From positions 1-64,000 of the forward strand of contig NZ_SLUB01000023.1 in assembly GCF_004799755.1 (NCBI RefSeq): a DNA stretch of 64,000 nucleotides, written 5' to 3'. This document shows positions 37,410-45,981 of the stretch, one piece after another. The position numbers and the translations under genes are program-made. The notes beneath the pieces are model-generated. The model saw only the letters and a program-made list of their open reading frames with translations. It ran no database searches and was not told where the DNA came from. This DNA is from Bacillus timonensis (GTDB lineage Bacteria > Bacillota > Bacilli > Bacillales > Bacillaceae_L). Position 1 is the first letter of the stretch. Each line of letters begins with the position of its first letter.

Positions 37410-37892
37410 ATGAAGAATTTGCTGATAAAATATATTTCTAGAGGAGATAATCACGTAGATCCAAATTTTACATTTCTTACATATGGAGATAGCGGAAGTA
37501 GAGCAAGTCAGATTTCAAACACTGTGGAGCCTGGTTCTTATGTGTTTTTTCATACATCCTTTGACAGGAAAGCATATATAACGGCATATTTTTATGTAGA
37601 GAAAATTTTAAATAAGAATGATAATTCTGCAGAAATTAGAACACTTAACACTGATTCTAAAGTAGACGATGTTATCATTCTTGGAAGCAGAGAGCGCTCA
37701 AAAATACTTACATCTCCACTTCCTTTTGACCGGACACTAGCAGGACAGTTAACTTCTTTAAAAATAGCCGAGGATAGATTTAAAGGGAATCTTACGGAAC
37801 TGCAGGTTATATCTAATTCTACTAGGTCGCATAGAAGACTATCGAATACAGATACAGACTTCCTTTTAAAACAATGTTTAAACAGGGGCTAA
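37410..37892 (+). CDS. Uncharacterised protein (160 aa), possibly PUA/EVE-like
   Basis: The ATG at 37410 follows AAGGGAGGGAAAA. The N-terminal half alternates beta-strands (HVDPNFTFLTYGDSGSR, EPGSYVFFHTSFDRKAYITA, YFYVEKIL) in the manner of PUA/EVE/ASCH modules that read modified bases or RNA. Many such domains accompany restriction and nucleotide-modification systems. I cannot match it to a named family, so this is a structural guess. It lies between an unknown protein and a predicted nuclease on the same strand. Confidence 0.6.
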   Translation: MKNLLIKYISRGDNHVDPNFTFLTYGDSGSRASQISNTVEPGSYVFFHTSFDRKAYITAYFYVEKILNKNDNSAEIRTLNTDSKVDDVIILGSRERSKILTSPLPFDRTLAGQLTSLKIAEDRFKGNLTELQVISNSTRSHRRLSNTDTDFLLKQCLNRG

Positions 37893-38048
37893 AATAGTTT
37901 ATAAAAATTCACTTATTTTTTAGGCATACGCTTTATAGATACAAAAGTAACACAACCTTTAAGACACCGAAACTTACTTTGGGGAAATATTTACTCCAAA
38001 AACAAATCAAGCTTGAAAAAAATAAAGAGTTTATATAGGAGTGGTGTA

Positions 38049-39158
38049 ATGGGAAGATATTTTGTTCCTTCTAAGGGTGCAATCTCGTGGAAAGAATTGC
38101 TTGCTGATCCAGAGAAACAGTGGAAAAAAGGGTATTCTGCATACGAATTGGCGAATTGTTGGGAGGATGCTAACAATTTACCACCTAGTGTTAAAGAGGT
38201 GTTTATGCAAAGTCAATTGCCTCTTTTTAACAATGTAGAAGTGTTGTATGGGTTTCCGGAGTATAAGGTACCTTTACCAGGAGGAGGTACAAGTTCGCAA
38301 AATGATCTTTATGTGCTTGCAAAGGCAAATAATGAAAATGAACTTCTGCCAATTATGGTGGAAGGAAAGGTTTCAGAACCCTTTGGACAAACAGTGAAGT
38401 CTTGGTTGGGAGACAATCCAAGTAACGGTAAGAGAAAAAGATTGAAATACCTACTTACTGCTTTAGATTTACATGAAGATAGTGTACTAAATATGAGATA
38501 CCAATTAATACATAGGGCTGCTTCCGCAATACTTGAAGCTAAAAATGTGAATGCGAAAAATGCTCTTATGCTTGTTCATTCGTTTAGTGAGACCGGAAAA
38601 TGGTATGAAGACTACGCCGAGTTTGTAGGACTGTTTAACTTATTACCGAAGAAAGACTTGGTTGTTGGACCAGTCCAAATAAGCGGAATAAATCTATTTT
38701 TTGGATGGGTAACTGGTGAGGCTGTTTTGAAGACAAAAGAGTACTTCTTTAGCATGTTCAAAACAGAAAAAGCTAGAGTGTTAGCAAAGGAAATCGATGA
38801 TTATATTTATCTAAATAGCCCATATAAAGACGATGTTGAAGATTATCATCAGCAATATAAAAATGGGGTTCGGACAGATTGTATAGGTTATGTAAGTAAA
38901 AAAGGTTCCTATAAATTTGCAACATTAACCGAAGCACGTAAAGTATGCTTTGTCCTTCATCTAGGAAAAAAACTTCACACTGAAACAGCAAAGAAGATGC
39001 AGCAGGAAGTCGATGAATTACTTGGCCATGTGTATGAAAATACTGATTCAAGTAGATTGACTCCTGGTGAGGTGTACATAAGGTTAGAGTGGGTAGATTG
39101 TTTAGAGCAGATAACTAGATTTATAGATACAGCCTATGCGTTGAGACTGCAAAAGTAA
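38049..39158 (+). CDS. Predicted PD-(D/E)XK nuclease-like protein with DUF5655-like C-terminus
   Basis: I choose the ATG at 38049, after TATAGGAGTGG, giving 369 residues. The N-terminal part (GAISWKELLADPEKQWKKGY, then ELANCWEDAN) leads into NDLYVLAKANNENELLPIMV followed by EGKVSEPFG, a strand-Asp-strand-GluxLys pattern of PD-(D/E)XK nucleases (about residues 90-125), and GKRKRLKYLL. I believe this corresponds to a DUF6946-type domain. The last 110 residues (YVSKKGSYKFATLTEARKVC, GEVYIRLEWVDCLEQITRFI) resemble DUF5655, a domain often attached to nucleases. It ends the four-gene set from 36008 and is followed by a terminator. Confidence 0.65.
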   Translation: MGRYFVPSKGAISWKELLADPEKQWKKGYSAYELANCWEDANNLPPSVKEVFMQSQLPLFNNVEVLYGFPEYKVPLPGGGTSSQNDLYVLAKANNENELLPIMVEGKVSEPFGQTVKSWLGDNPSNGKRKRLKYLLTALDLHEDSVLNMRYQLIHRAASAILEAKNVNAKNALMLVHSFSETGKWYEDYAEFVGLFNLLPKKDLVVGPVQISGINLFFGWVTGEAVLKTKEYFFSMFKTEKARVLAKEIDDYIYLNSPYKDDVEDYHQQYKNGVRTDCIGYVSKKGSYKFATLTEARKVCFVLHLGKKLHTETAKKMQQEVDELLGHVYENTDSSRLTPGEVYIRLEWVDCLEQITRFIDTAYALRLQK

Positions 39159-39239
39159 AAACAGAGAGATGGTTCTAATGTTCGTTGTGAAGTTTATAGG
39201 AACAAATTTTATAATGTAAGGTGTACCTATAAAGGTTAA

Positions 39240-39282
39240 TGGTGTTGTTCAGGAGATTCTAACTGATCAACACCTTTTTTCT
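39240..39282 (+). terminator. Rho-independent terminator of the four-gene cluster
   Basis: GGTGTTGTTCAG pairs with CTGATCAACACC (one mismatch) and is followed by T6. Confidence 0.85.
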
Positions 39283-39303
39283 TTGATTCGGAATACTTGT
39301 GTC

Positions 39304-39357
39304 TGCACCCCAGCGCGGTAATGCTTTACTTTGTTGGGGGTCAGGCTCTTTTTATTT
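39304..39357 (+). repeat. Dispersed palindromic repeat, copy 2
   Basis: The element reads CACCCCAGCGCGGTAATGCT, then TTACTTTGTTGGGGGTCAGG and CTCTTTTTATTT. It is almost the same as the copies at 40020 and 42130. The arms pair and the T-run makes it a potential terminator. Confidence 0.8.
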
Positions 39358-39384
39358 GGGGCTGCCCTCAGTTTTCAAGACAAA

Positions 39385-39425
39385 CAGAAAAAGCCATTAC
39401 AAGTTCCTTCTTGTAATAGCTTCTG
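39385..39425 (-). terminator. Terminator of the Gly/His/Tyr-rich protein gene
   Basis: On the minus strand AGCTATTACAAG pairs with CTTGTAATGGCT and runs into a CTTTTTCTG tail. It lies 25 bp beyond the stop codon. Confidence 0.75.
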
Positions 39426-39450
39426 TTGCAGTTGATGATTTAAGGATATT

Positions 39451-39849
39451 TTAGTAGATTCCACCGTACGGAGGGTACTGGTAACCCGGGTAATTTTGGT
39501 AAGGTGGGTATGGTGTTGGCGGGTACGCCGGATAGTATCCATAGTTAGGATATGGGGAAAACGGATAGGCGTTAGGGGAATTGAGCAATGCCCCTGCTAG
39601 TAACCCACCTGCCAATCCACCTAAAAGTGGGAGCCCACCTTGAAAACCTCCATGTGAACCATACACTGGTGTACCGTGGCCGCCACCATGTCCTGGCTTA
39701 CCGTGGCCACCGCCATTTCCAGGTTTACCGTGATGCCCATGATGATCACCGCCATGTCCATGCTTATACTCACGCATAATTTCCGTATATCCATAATCCT
39801 GTTGGTACGGAAAAGGCATTGGATTCGTTTGATACCATAGATAATTCAT
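39451..39849 (-). CDS. Gly/His/Pro/Tyr-rich low-complexity protein, spore-coat-like
   Basis: I start it at the ATG at 39849, preceded by GAAAAGAGGAAAAG, giving 132 residues. After a short N-terminus (MNYLWYQTNPMPFPYQQDYG) comes a His/Gly block built from HGKPGHGGG-type repeats, a Gly/Leu segment (GGLPLLGGLAGGLLAGALLN) that could insert in a membrane or self-associate, and a Tyr/Pro tail of YPPY repeats. This composition is typical of Bacillus spore coat or surface proteins and of metal-binding His tracts. No enzymatic domain is present. The assignment to the coat is by composition alone. Confidence 0.7.
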   Translation of the reverse strand: MNYLWYQTNPMPFPYQQDYGYTEIMREYKHGHGGDHHGHHGKPGNGGGHGKPGHGGGHGTPVYGSHGGFQGGLPLLGGLAGGLLAGALLNSPNAYPFSPYPNYGYYPAYPPTPYPPYQNYPGYQYPPYGGIY

Positions 39850-39969
39850 ATCTTTTCCTCTTTTCATGAAATCTTTGTCCCTACAGCATATGCAACTACC
39901 CATGAAAGTTATTGGGCGACTATCCATGAAAAGGGATATTTACCTAAAAAGCAACTAAGAACAGAGTAA

Positions 39970-40078
39970 GAACAGAGGGACGGTTCCAACGTTTCACCCT
40001 GATACACTGCATTCTCCTGGTGCCAGACCCCCAGCGCGGTAATGCTTTACTTTGTTGGGGGTCAGGCCCTTTTTATTT
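39970..40078 (+). repeat. Composite repeat: GGACGGTTCC unit followed by palindromic repeat copy 3
   Basis: AGAACAGAGGGACGGTTCCA (39970-39989) belongs to the second repeat family. From 40020 the palindrome CCAGACCCCCAGCGCGGTAA, with its partner TTTACTTTGTTGGGGGTCAG, follows and ends in T5. The two families occur side by side here and again at 42100-42190 and 45700-45840. Confidence 0.75.
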
Positions 40079-40131
40079 ATTGAATTTATAGAAATAGAAT
40101 TGTATTGGGAGTATAGCAACTTGTGAGGACT

Positions 40132-40437
40132 TTATAGTTGCTGATTAATTAGTTGATGAAGTTTTCTCTTATGTTGAGCAGTTTTGTTTAATAGAAAGTC
40201 TGTTGTTTCTTTGTTTTCTTTTAACTCGACTCGCATTCCGTCTTGCTTCTTTTCCAATCTATCTAGTCGTTCTTCCACGTGGGCAAAACCTGAGTCTGTG
40301 TTAGACTCCAACTCTATCTTCATATTGTCCATCTTGGATTCTAAATCATTCTTCATCATATCCAACTTACTATCGATTTTCTCAGAATAAAATTTAAATG
40401 CTTGTAATATTTCTTTAAGGATTGTTTCTTGTTCCAT
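40132..40437 (-). CDS. Coiled-coil hypothetical protein (101 aa)
   Basis: The ATG at 40437 follows GGGAGGTGAG; a GTG three codons upstream overlaps that site. The protein is almost wholly heptad-patterned and highly charged (MMKNDLESKMDNMKIELESN, EERLDRLEKKQDGMRVELKE), a long parallel coiled coil with no other domain. Similar short coiled-coil proteins are common in Bacillus chromosomes and in phages, where their role is unknown. Confidence 0.7.
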   Translation of the reverse strand: MEQETILKEILQAFKFYSEKIDSKLDMMKNDLESKMDNMKIELESNTDSGFAHVEERLDRLEKKQDGMRVELKENKETTDFLLNKTAQHKRKLHQLINQQL

Positions 40438-40446
40438 ATTACTCAC

Positions 40447-40895
40447 CTCCCTCTTAAAAAGAGTATAAACGAGAATATTGAATAATGGAAGGTGAAATCT
40501 AGGGTTGGACTATTGGGCACGAACATCGAAATTATGCTTATCAATATGGAGAATGAAAGTTTTTTTATTTAAATACCAAAATTCACGATATTTTATTGGG
40601 GGTGACCTTAGCCCCAAGATTTATGTGCATCAGGGAGATAAGGAGCAGAAATTCCTTGTGTCTGAAAAACTACAAAAAAGTGAAGTCGTAATGGTTGCGC
40701 CACAGTTTAGTAAGCTGTGAGATAGTATAAAACGATTACTAATTTGGTTTTTTCATATATACTTATTTTAAAAGGTTTATTTAGAGGCAAATAGTAGATC
40801 GTTTATGTGAACATTAGTAATTAAAAAAGGAGAAAGAAGTCTGGTACCATTATTGCATCTATCATGAACATATCGCAGATTCGGAGGCAGGAAGG
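40447..40895. other. Intergenic region without a supported gene
   Basis: One TTG frame (40505-40720) exists but has no ribosome binding site. The final 30 bases carry the ribosome binding site of the MFS gene. I see nothing else. Confidence 0.5.
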
Positions 40896-42092
40896 TTGAA
40901 ACAATCAAAACTTTGGACGAAAGACTTTATCATTATGTTTTTCACGTCCTTTTTCATTGCATTGGTCTATTTCTTATTAGTAACAACCATGGCTGTTTAT
41001 GCCATTCAACAATTTAATGCTTCAGAAAGTATGGCTGGTCTTGCTGCTAGTATCTTTGTCATTGGAGCTGTCCTTTCTCGGGTTTTTACGGGGAGGTATC
41101 TCGATACAATTGGTCGAAAAAAAGTACTATTAGTAGGGGTTCTTTTGTTTTTTGTACCCACTCTGCTCTATTTTAACATCACAAATATGTATCTATTACT
41201 GTTGGTTCGCTTCATTCATGGAGTGGCATTCGGAATATCTACAACAGCATTAGCCACTATCGTAATCGATATTATCCCAAAAGAACGCCGAGGGGAAGGA
41301 ATTGGTTACTTTTTCTTGAACCATACATTAGCCACATCGATTGGCCCGTTCCTTGGCCTATTTATTAACCAACACGCAGGCTTCACTATGATTTTTATTG
41401 TATGTACCCTTATGTCAATTGTGAGCTTAGTCATCCCATTATTTTTAAGGATCCCACGGTCAGTCATGACGGAGGAGCAGCGTAATTCCTTGAAGGGGTT
41501 TAAACTATCAAATTTCTTTGAAAAAAAGGCCGTCCCGATGTCATTAATGATTGCAATTATGGGATTTGTTTATTCAGGAATCTTAACTTTTATGACTCCT
41601 TATGCAACTGAAATCAACTTACTAGAAGCAGCAAGTTTCTTCTTTTTAGTCTATTCAATCGTTCTTTTGATCTCAAGGCCACTCACTGGTAAATTACTAG
41701 ATAAAAAAGGAGATAACTTAGTAGTATATCCATCCATCATTTCATACGCAATGGGTTTATTGATTCTAAGTCAATCAAACAATAGCTTCACCTTTCTCGT
41801 ATCAAGTGTGTTCATTGCACTTGGCTTTGGAACGATGCAGTCTTGCTTTCAAGCCATTGCCATTAAAGAATCGCCAAAGCACCGGGTAGGACTCGCAACA
41901 TCTACTTTTCTAATTTTTTGTGATTTTGGGGTTGGCATTGGCCCATTCTTGTTAGGTGCCATTGTTCCAATGTTAGGTTTTCGTGGATTGTATTTAGCAT
42001 TAGCCATTATCCTTTTTTTGTGTATCTTTTTATATTTTTCTCTGCATGGGAATAAAGCGGCCAATCAAAAATCGTATACAAAGGCTAGTTAG
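40896..42092 (+). CDS. Major facilitator superfamily transporter
   Basis: The 398-residue protein starts at a TTG 8 bp after GGAGG and has twelve predicted membrane helices. The MFS loop 2-3 signature is present as GRYLDTIGRKKVLLVGVLLF (about residues 67-86), with a second copy in the C-terminal half (GKLLDKKGDNLVVYPSI). It resembles B. subtilis YwoG/YwoD-type efflux carriers. The substrate cannot be inferred, and it appears monocistronic, with a repeat-type terminator after it. Confidence 0.9.
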   Translation: MKQSKLWTKDFIIMFFTSFFIALVYFLLVTTMAVYAIQQFNASESMAGLAASIFVIGAVLSRVFTGRYLDTIGRKKVLLVGVLLFFVPTLLYFNITNMYLLLLVRFIHGVAFGISTTALATIVIDIIPKERRGEGIGYFFLNHTLATSIGPFLGLFINQHAGFTMIFIVCTLMSIVSLVIPLFLRIPRSVMTEEQRNSLKGFKLSNFFEKKAVPMSLMIAIMGFVYSGILTFMTPYATEINLLEAASFFFLVYSIVLLISRPLTGKLLDKKGDNLVVYPSIISYAMGLLILSQSNNSFTFLVSSVFIALGFGTMQSCFQAIAIKESPKHRVGLATSTFLIFCDFGVGIGPFLLGAIVPMLGFRGLYLALAIILFLCIFLYFSLHGNKAANQKSYTKAS

Positions 42093-42103
42093 TAAAACAC
42101 GGA

Positions 42104-42190
42104 CGGTTCGGCTGTTCTACCTAATTCTGGTGCCTGACCCTCAGCCCGGTAATGCTTTACTGTGTTGGGGGTCAGGCACTTTTTATTTGA
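42104..42190 (+). repeat. Dispersed palindromic repeat, copy 4
   Basis: GTGCCTGACCCTCAGC (42130 onward) pairs with GTTGGGGGTCAGGCAC and is followed by T5. It is preceded by GGACGGTT, the mark of the other family. The arms are longer than in copies 2 and 3 and would form a strong terminator for the MFS gene. Confidence 0.85.
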
Positions 42191-42316
42191 TACTTAAAAA
42201 TGGAAGTAGTCTATTTAATGGGATTGCTTTTTTTGATACATTTGTACATACTGTCAAACTTCCAAAATGTGGTATATTTTAGAAAGGATAAATATGTAAA
42301 GGGGGGAAACATTTAA

Positions 42317-42922
42317 ATGTATCTGTCTGAGTTAGAAGTTGAAAAACTCTCAGACGCTCAACTGACCAAGCTTTTATTTTCGGATATTGAAGATGATCTC
42401 GCGAACGGAGATTGTATATTGGTGGCAGGTAGCAGTAAGGCCGTTAAATATCGTGTACCAAAAGCAGTAGAATTCTATAAGCAAGGCAGAGCCAGTAAAA
42501 TATTGTTTTCAGGTGGTGTGAAGTGGAAGGGAAGTGATGACTCAGAAGCAGATTCGATGAAAAAAGAAGCCATAGTGTTAGGTGTTTCCGAAAAAGATAT
42601 ACTTATAGAGGATCAGTCATTGCACACACTAGAAAATGTATTAGCCTCTCTATTCGTATTAAACAGAGAATTTCACCTATATAGGATAAAACGAATTTTG
42701 GTAGTAACGACATCTTACCATATGAAACGATTACATCTGACATTACAAACATATATGCCTAGTTGGATCACCTACACGTTATGTCCTGCTGATGATACTT
42801 TCACCAGTAAGGATAACTGGTTTTTAACCGAATTAGGAAGAAAACGTGTTCGAGATGAGTCTGCAAAACTAATAAAATACGTTAAACAAGGTGCATTGCG
42901 TGACATGAAAGTAGATTTGTAA
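42317..42922 (+). CDS. YdcF/SanA-like (DUF218) protein
   Basis: The 201-residue protein follows GGGGGGAAA. It has the DUF218 core: an Asp/Ala-rich strand CILVAGSSKAVKYRVPKAVE, then KILFSGGVKW, a SLHTLENVLAS helix (Thr-x-Glu-Asn motif) and ILVVTTSYHMKRLHLTL. It lacks a membrane anchor and so is a cytoplasmic YdcF-type rather than an ElyC/SanA-type protein. Biochemical function of these proteins is poorly defined. Confidence 0.82.
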   Translation: MYLSELEVEKLSDAQLTKLLFSDIEDDLANGDCILVAGSSKAVKYRVPKAVEFYKQGRASKILFSGGVKWKGSDDSEADSMKKEAIVLGVSEKDILIEDQSLHTLENVLASLFVLNREFHLYRIKRILVVTTSYHMKRLHLTLQTYMPSWITYTLCPADDTFTSKDNWFLTELGRKRVRDESAKLIKYVKQGALRDMKVDL

Positions 42923-42955
42923 AATCGCACACATAAAAGGTATAGAATAGAAGCA

Positions 42956-42988
42956 AGGGGAACTTTAATAATTGGAAGTTCCCTTTAT
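42956..42988 (+). terminator. Terminator after the DUF218 gene
   Basis: AGGGGAACTT and AAGTTCCCTTT flank a 10-nt loop and form a stem of about 9 bp with one bulge, followed by a short T-rich tail. Confidence 0.65.
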
Positions 42989-43261
42989 TATGAGGAAATA
43001 CCACAAACTTTATAAGTACAGCGAAAAGGATTATGCATAAGTAGGGAAAAGGAAGTATTGAGCTAGAGCAGGCGATATTTGAAAAGTTTAGTGGTATTTA
43101 TGGTGGGTAAAGGAACCTGTCCCTCTGACCCATCGACAAAATTCGGGGCGTCACTGTGACATATTCCAAATCACTCTGTAAATACTAACCAATATGCTAT
43201 AGTAAATAAGCCTACGAACAAACAAACTGGCATTCCGATAAGAAAAGAGAAGTGATGAGCA

Positions 43262-44539
43262 TTGCTAAATTTTTTACAACTCGGTATTCGAAAAGAGATT
43301 AACCATACATTAAAGTCATTAGGTATTGTGGAACCGACTCCCATACAAGAACGGACGATACCATCCGTGCTTGAGGGGAAGGATGTAATTGCAAAAGCAC
43401 AAACTGGAACAGGAAAGACATTGGCTTTTGTTCTTCCCATTCTTGAAAAAATTGATGTGCACAAACCCGATGTTCAAGCCCTGATTTTAACACCAACAAG
43501 AGAATTGGCTCAGCAAATCACAAAAGAGATTAAGAAAATGATGGAGAACCTAGAAGGGGTCAATGTGTTAGCTGTATATGGTGGTCAGGATGTGGAGCAT
43601 CAATTAAAAAAATTAAAAGGAGCTCAACATATTGTCGTTGCAACACCTGGTCGGTTACTCGATCATATTCGCCGTGGAACAATTGATCTTTCAACGATTG
43701 AGAGGCTTGTAATAGATGAAGCTGACCAAATGTTACTTATGGGGTTTCTTCCAGAGGTAGATGACATCATTCATGAAACATTCCCTTCTAGACAAACTAT
43801 GCTGTTCTCTGCAACAATGCCGAAAGAAATTCAATCTCTTGCCAAAAGATATATGGTAGAGCCAGAGTTCATAGAAGTGAAAGCAAAAAAAGTCACGGTC
43901 GAAGAAATTAAACAAGTTGTGATTGAAACAACGGACCGCAGAAAACAGGCCACTTTATTGCATTTAATCGAAGAGCATCGTCCCTTTTTAGCGATTATCT
44001 TCTGTCGAACAAAAATACGAGCTAAAAAGCTTCATGATGCATTGGTTGCCAACGGGTATGAATCAGATGAACTGCATGGTGATTTACCACAGTCCAAACG
44101 TGAAAAAGCGATGAAACGATTTCGTGAAGCGAAAACGCAGTTCTTAGTTGCAACAGACGTTGCTGCACGGGGACTTGATGTAGAAGGGGTAACACATGTC
44201 TATAACTATGATATTCCACAGGATGTTGAAAGCTATGTTCACCGGATTGGACGAACTGGCCGTGCAGGTGGCGATGGGGTTGCCATTACGTTAGTGGCAC
44301 CTAAGGATCTGGAGTTCCTCCGAATGATTGAAAAAGGGATCCATCAAAAATTCGAAATACAAGTGATTAAAGGAGTAAGTATCCCTGATCGGGAGGACTA
44401 TCAGAAAGAAAGAAGCGAGCAAATAAAAAAAACAAAGCGCCCTGAAGGAAATCGAAAAGACAAAAGCAAAGGGTCGTCAAATAGTCAAACAAAAAGAAAT
44501 TCAATCACTTCAACAAAAGGTAAAAGACGTTCTCGATAA
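43262..44539 (+). CDS. DEAD-box ATP-dependent RNA helicase
   Basis: The 425-residue protein shows every DEAD-box motif in order: the Q motif with [18 protein letters not shown] (Walker A), PTRELA, TPGR, DEADQML, SAT, then in the second RecA domain [10 protein letters not shown] and [10 protein letters not shown]. The C-terminal 45 residues are strongly basic ([20 protein letters not shown]), an RNA-binding tail. The start is a TTG, forced because a stop codon lies two codons upstream; its ribosome binding site is weak. It is one of the several Bacillus DEAD-box helicases for RNA remodelling in the cold or in ribosome assembly. I cannot choose among cshB, cshC or yfmL types. Confidence 0.94.
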   Translation: MLNFLQLGIRKEINHTLKSLGIVEPTPIQERTIPSVLEGKDVIAKAQTGTGKTLAFVLPILEKIDVHKPDVQALILTPTRELAQQITKEIKKMMENLEGVNVLAVYGGQDVEHQLKKLKGAQHIVVATPGRLLDHIRRGTIDLSTIERLVIDEADQMLLMGFLPEVDDIIHETFPSRQTMLFSATMPKEIQSLAKRYMVEPEFIEVKAKKVTVEEIKQVVIETTDRRKQATLLHLIEEHRPFLAIIFCRTKIRAKKLHDALVANGYESDELHGDLPQSKREKAMKRFREAKTQFLVATDVAARGLDVEGVTHVYNYDIPQDVESYVHRIGRTGRAGGDGVAITLVAPKDLEFLRMIEKGIHQKFEIQVIKGVSIPDREDYQKERSEQIKKTKRPEGNRKDKSKGSSNSQTKRNSITSTKGKRRSR

Positions 44540-44628
44540 AGAGGAATTGATACATAATGGACTTCCTTACCTCTGGAATGACGCTCTAGTCTACCGGGGA
44601 AAGGCACCAAATTCAGGAGGCTACACCC

Positions 44629-45240
44629 ATGTTACATAAACAAATGAAAAAATTCATTTCATCAGAGTTGATGAGTAAAGAGCAACAAATCGCATTATAT
44701 CAAGAAGAAAAAGAGTACATTGAAAAATATAAATTGATCTCAGATGACGTTACCTTAATAGAAAAAGATCCGACTACACGTTTCCTTGAAGCTTACATTG
44801 AAAGATGTGATAAAGAAACAGAAGAAACACTCTCTAAAGAATCATTCTCATTTTTAGAACACCCGATTGACTACCTTCAAAAACACAAGAATGAATTTCT
44901 ATACTTGGAATCAAATTGGTTGGAACTAATCGGCGTTGATGCAATTGCGTTTGAAGTGAATGATGTATTTGGAACATACGACGTCATGGTAGGATTGAAG
45001 CTAAAGAAAAAGTTTGAGGCTACTCTTAAAGAAAACCTAAGAAAAGAGTTACTTGGAGATGAAGCAAAATTTGAATTGATGTTTAATCAAGGTGATGGCT
45101 TATGGGACTTGAATTTCGCTTTGAATTATGTGGAGGGGTTCAAAGAGGAGATGTCATTAGAGGAAGCATATCGGCTAATTTATCGATTCTTATTTAAATT
45201 GGTAGAGAGAACGGAAGAAAGAAGCATGGACGTAAGTTAA
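44629..45240 (+). CDS. Conserved hypothetical protein (203 aa)
   Basis: The ATG at 44629 follows CAGGAGGCTAC. The product is acidic, soluble and mostly helical, with no motif I can name. VDAIAFEVNDVFGTYDVMVG and MFNQGDGLWDLNFALNYVEG (about residues 150-169) look like a conserved core. It lies between a helicase and a GIY-YIG protein but with its own leader, so it may be expressed alone. Confidence 0.7.
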   Translation: MLHKQMKKFISSELMSKEQQIALYQEEKEYIEKYKLISDDVTLIEKDPTTRFLEAYIERCDKETEETLSKESFSFLEHPIDYLQKHKNEFLYLESNWLELIGVDAIAFEVNDVFGTYDVMVGLKLKKKFEATLKENLRKELLGDEAKFELMFNQGDGLWDLNFALNYVEGFKEEMSLEEAYRLIYRFLFKLVERTEERSMDVS

Positions 45241-45310
45241 CTGTAAAATCGCAATTCCATCCTATATATGATACCATTTACCTCTATACAGAAAAGGGAC
45301 GTGATTGAAC

Positions 45311-45682
45311 ATGATAAAAATTAGCATACCTACTCCAGATCTTACAATTACAGAACGGAAACAAATTCCAAAAGAAAATGAACCAGTAATCAAGGATATT
45401 CATGGATTTATTGACTTCCATCTAATACCGAGAGATAAAGGTGGTATTTTCTTATTTTTCAATAAAAATGATGAGCTTCTTTTTGTTGGGAAAGCGCGGA
45501 AACTGCGTCAAAGAATTAAAAAGCATTTTGAAGATACGGTATCTCCGATTAAAATGCACAGAGACGAAGTGTATAAAATCGATATTTGCATCGTAGAAGA
45601 CCCAATGGAACGCGAAATTTATGAAACTTACATCATAAATAAACTCCGATCCAAATACAACGTGGATAAAGTGTTTTATTAA
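45311..45682 (+). CDS. GIY-YIG domain protein (YurQ-like)
   Basis: The 123-residue protein is a stand-alone GIY-YIG-type module: GGIFLFFNKNDELLFVGKAR (about residues 44-63) takes the place of GIY-YIG, followed by KLRQRIKKHF (catalytic Arg region) and the Glu in EDPMEREIYETYIINKLRSK. The defining tyrosines are replaced by Phe, as in the small UvrC-like YurQ proteins of Bacillus. It may retain nuclease activity or have become a binding protein. The start is ATG 45311; TTG 45305 is an alternative nearer the AAAGGGAC site. Confidence 0.8.
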   Translation: MIKISIPTPDLTITERKQIPKENEPVIKDIHGFIDFHLIPRDKGGIFLFFNKNDELLFVGKARKLRQRIKKHFEDTVSPIKMHRDEVYKIDICIVEDPMEREIYETYIINKLRSKYNVDKVFY

Positions 45683-45690
45683 AAAATATA

Positions 45691-45742
45691 GGTGCCAGTC
45701 CCCAGTGCGGTAGTCATTTACCGTTTGGGGTCTGGTTCTTTT
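45691..45742 (+). repeat. Dispersed palindromic repeat, copy 5
   Basis: GGTGCCAGTCCCCAGTGCGG, a TAGTCATTTA loop and CCGTTTGGGGTCTGGTTC, then T4. It is a shorter relative of copies 2-4 in which both arms have changed while pairing is kept. AGAACAGAGGAATGGCTCCA (45814-45833) nearby belongs to the second family. Confidence 0.7.
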
Positions 45743-45981
45743 GTTAGGTAAAAAATTTAAAATTCGACAATCTTCGAGTGGTCGCTGTGACGGAAATTAA
45801 GTCTTTTGAAGAACAGAGGAATGGCTCCAACGTTTCACCTTAAAATGCTGAATTGTACCCCCATTTTTCAATGTGTATTGGGTTATGGAAGATGATAAAA
45901 TAATTTGTAGATGGGCACCAAAGTTAATGAAAACTGCAAACTAGGAAACTACGACACTTTTAATGAGATGGAGGAAATAAT

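Noticed and set aside
40505-40720. 71-codon frame with TTG start
   Set aside because: No ribosome binding site, no recognisable domain and no neighbour relation.
42046-42282. 78-codon frame running through palindromic repeat copy 4
   Set aside because: It overlaps the end of the MFS gene and a terminator-type repeat, so translation is improbable.
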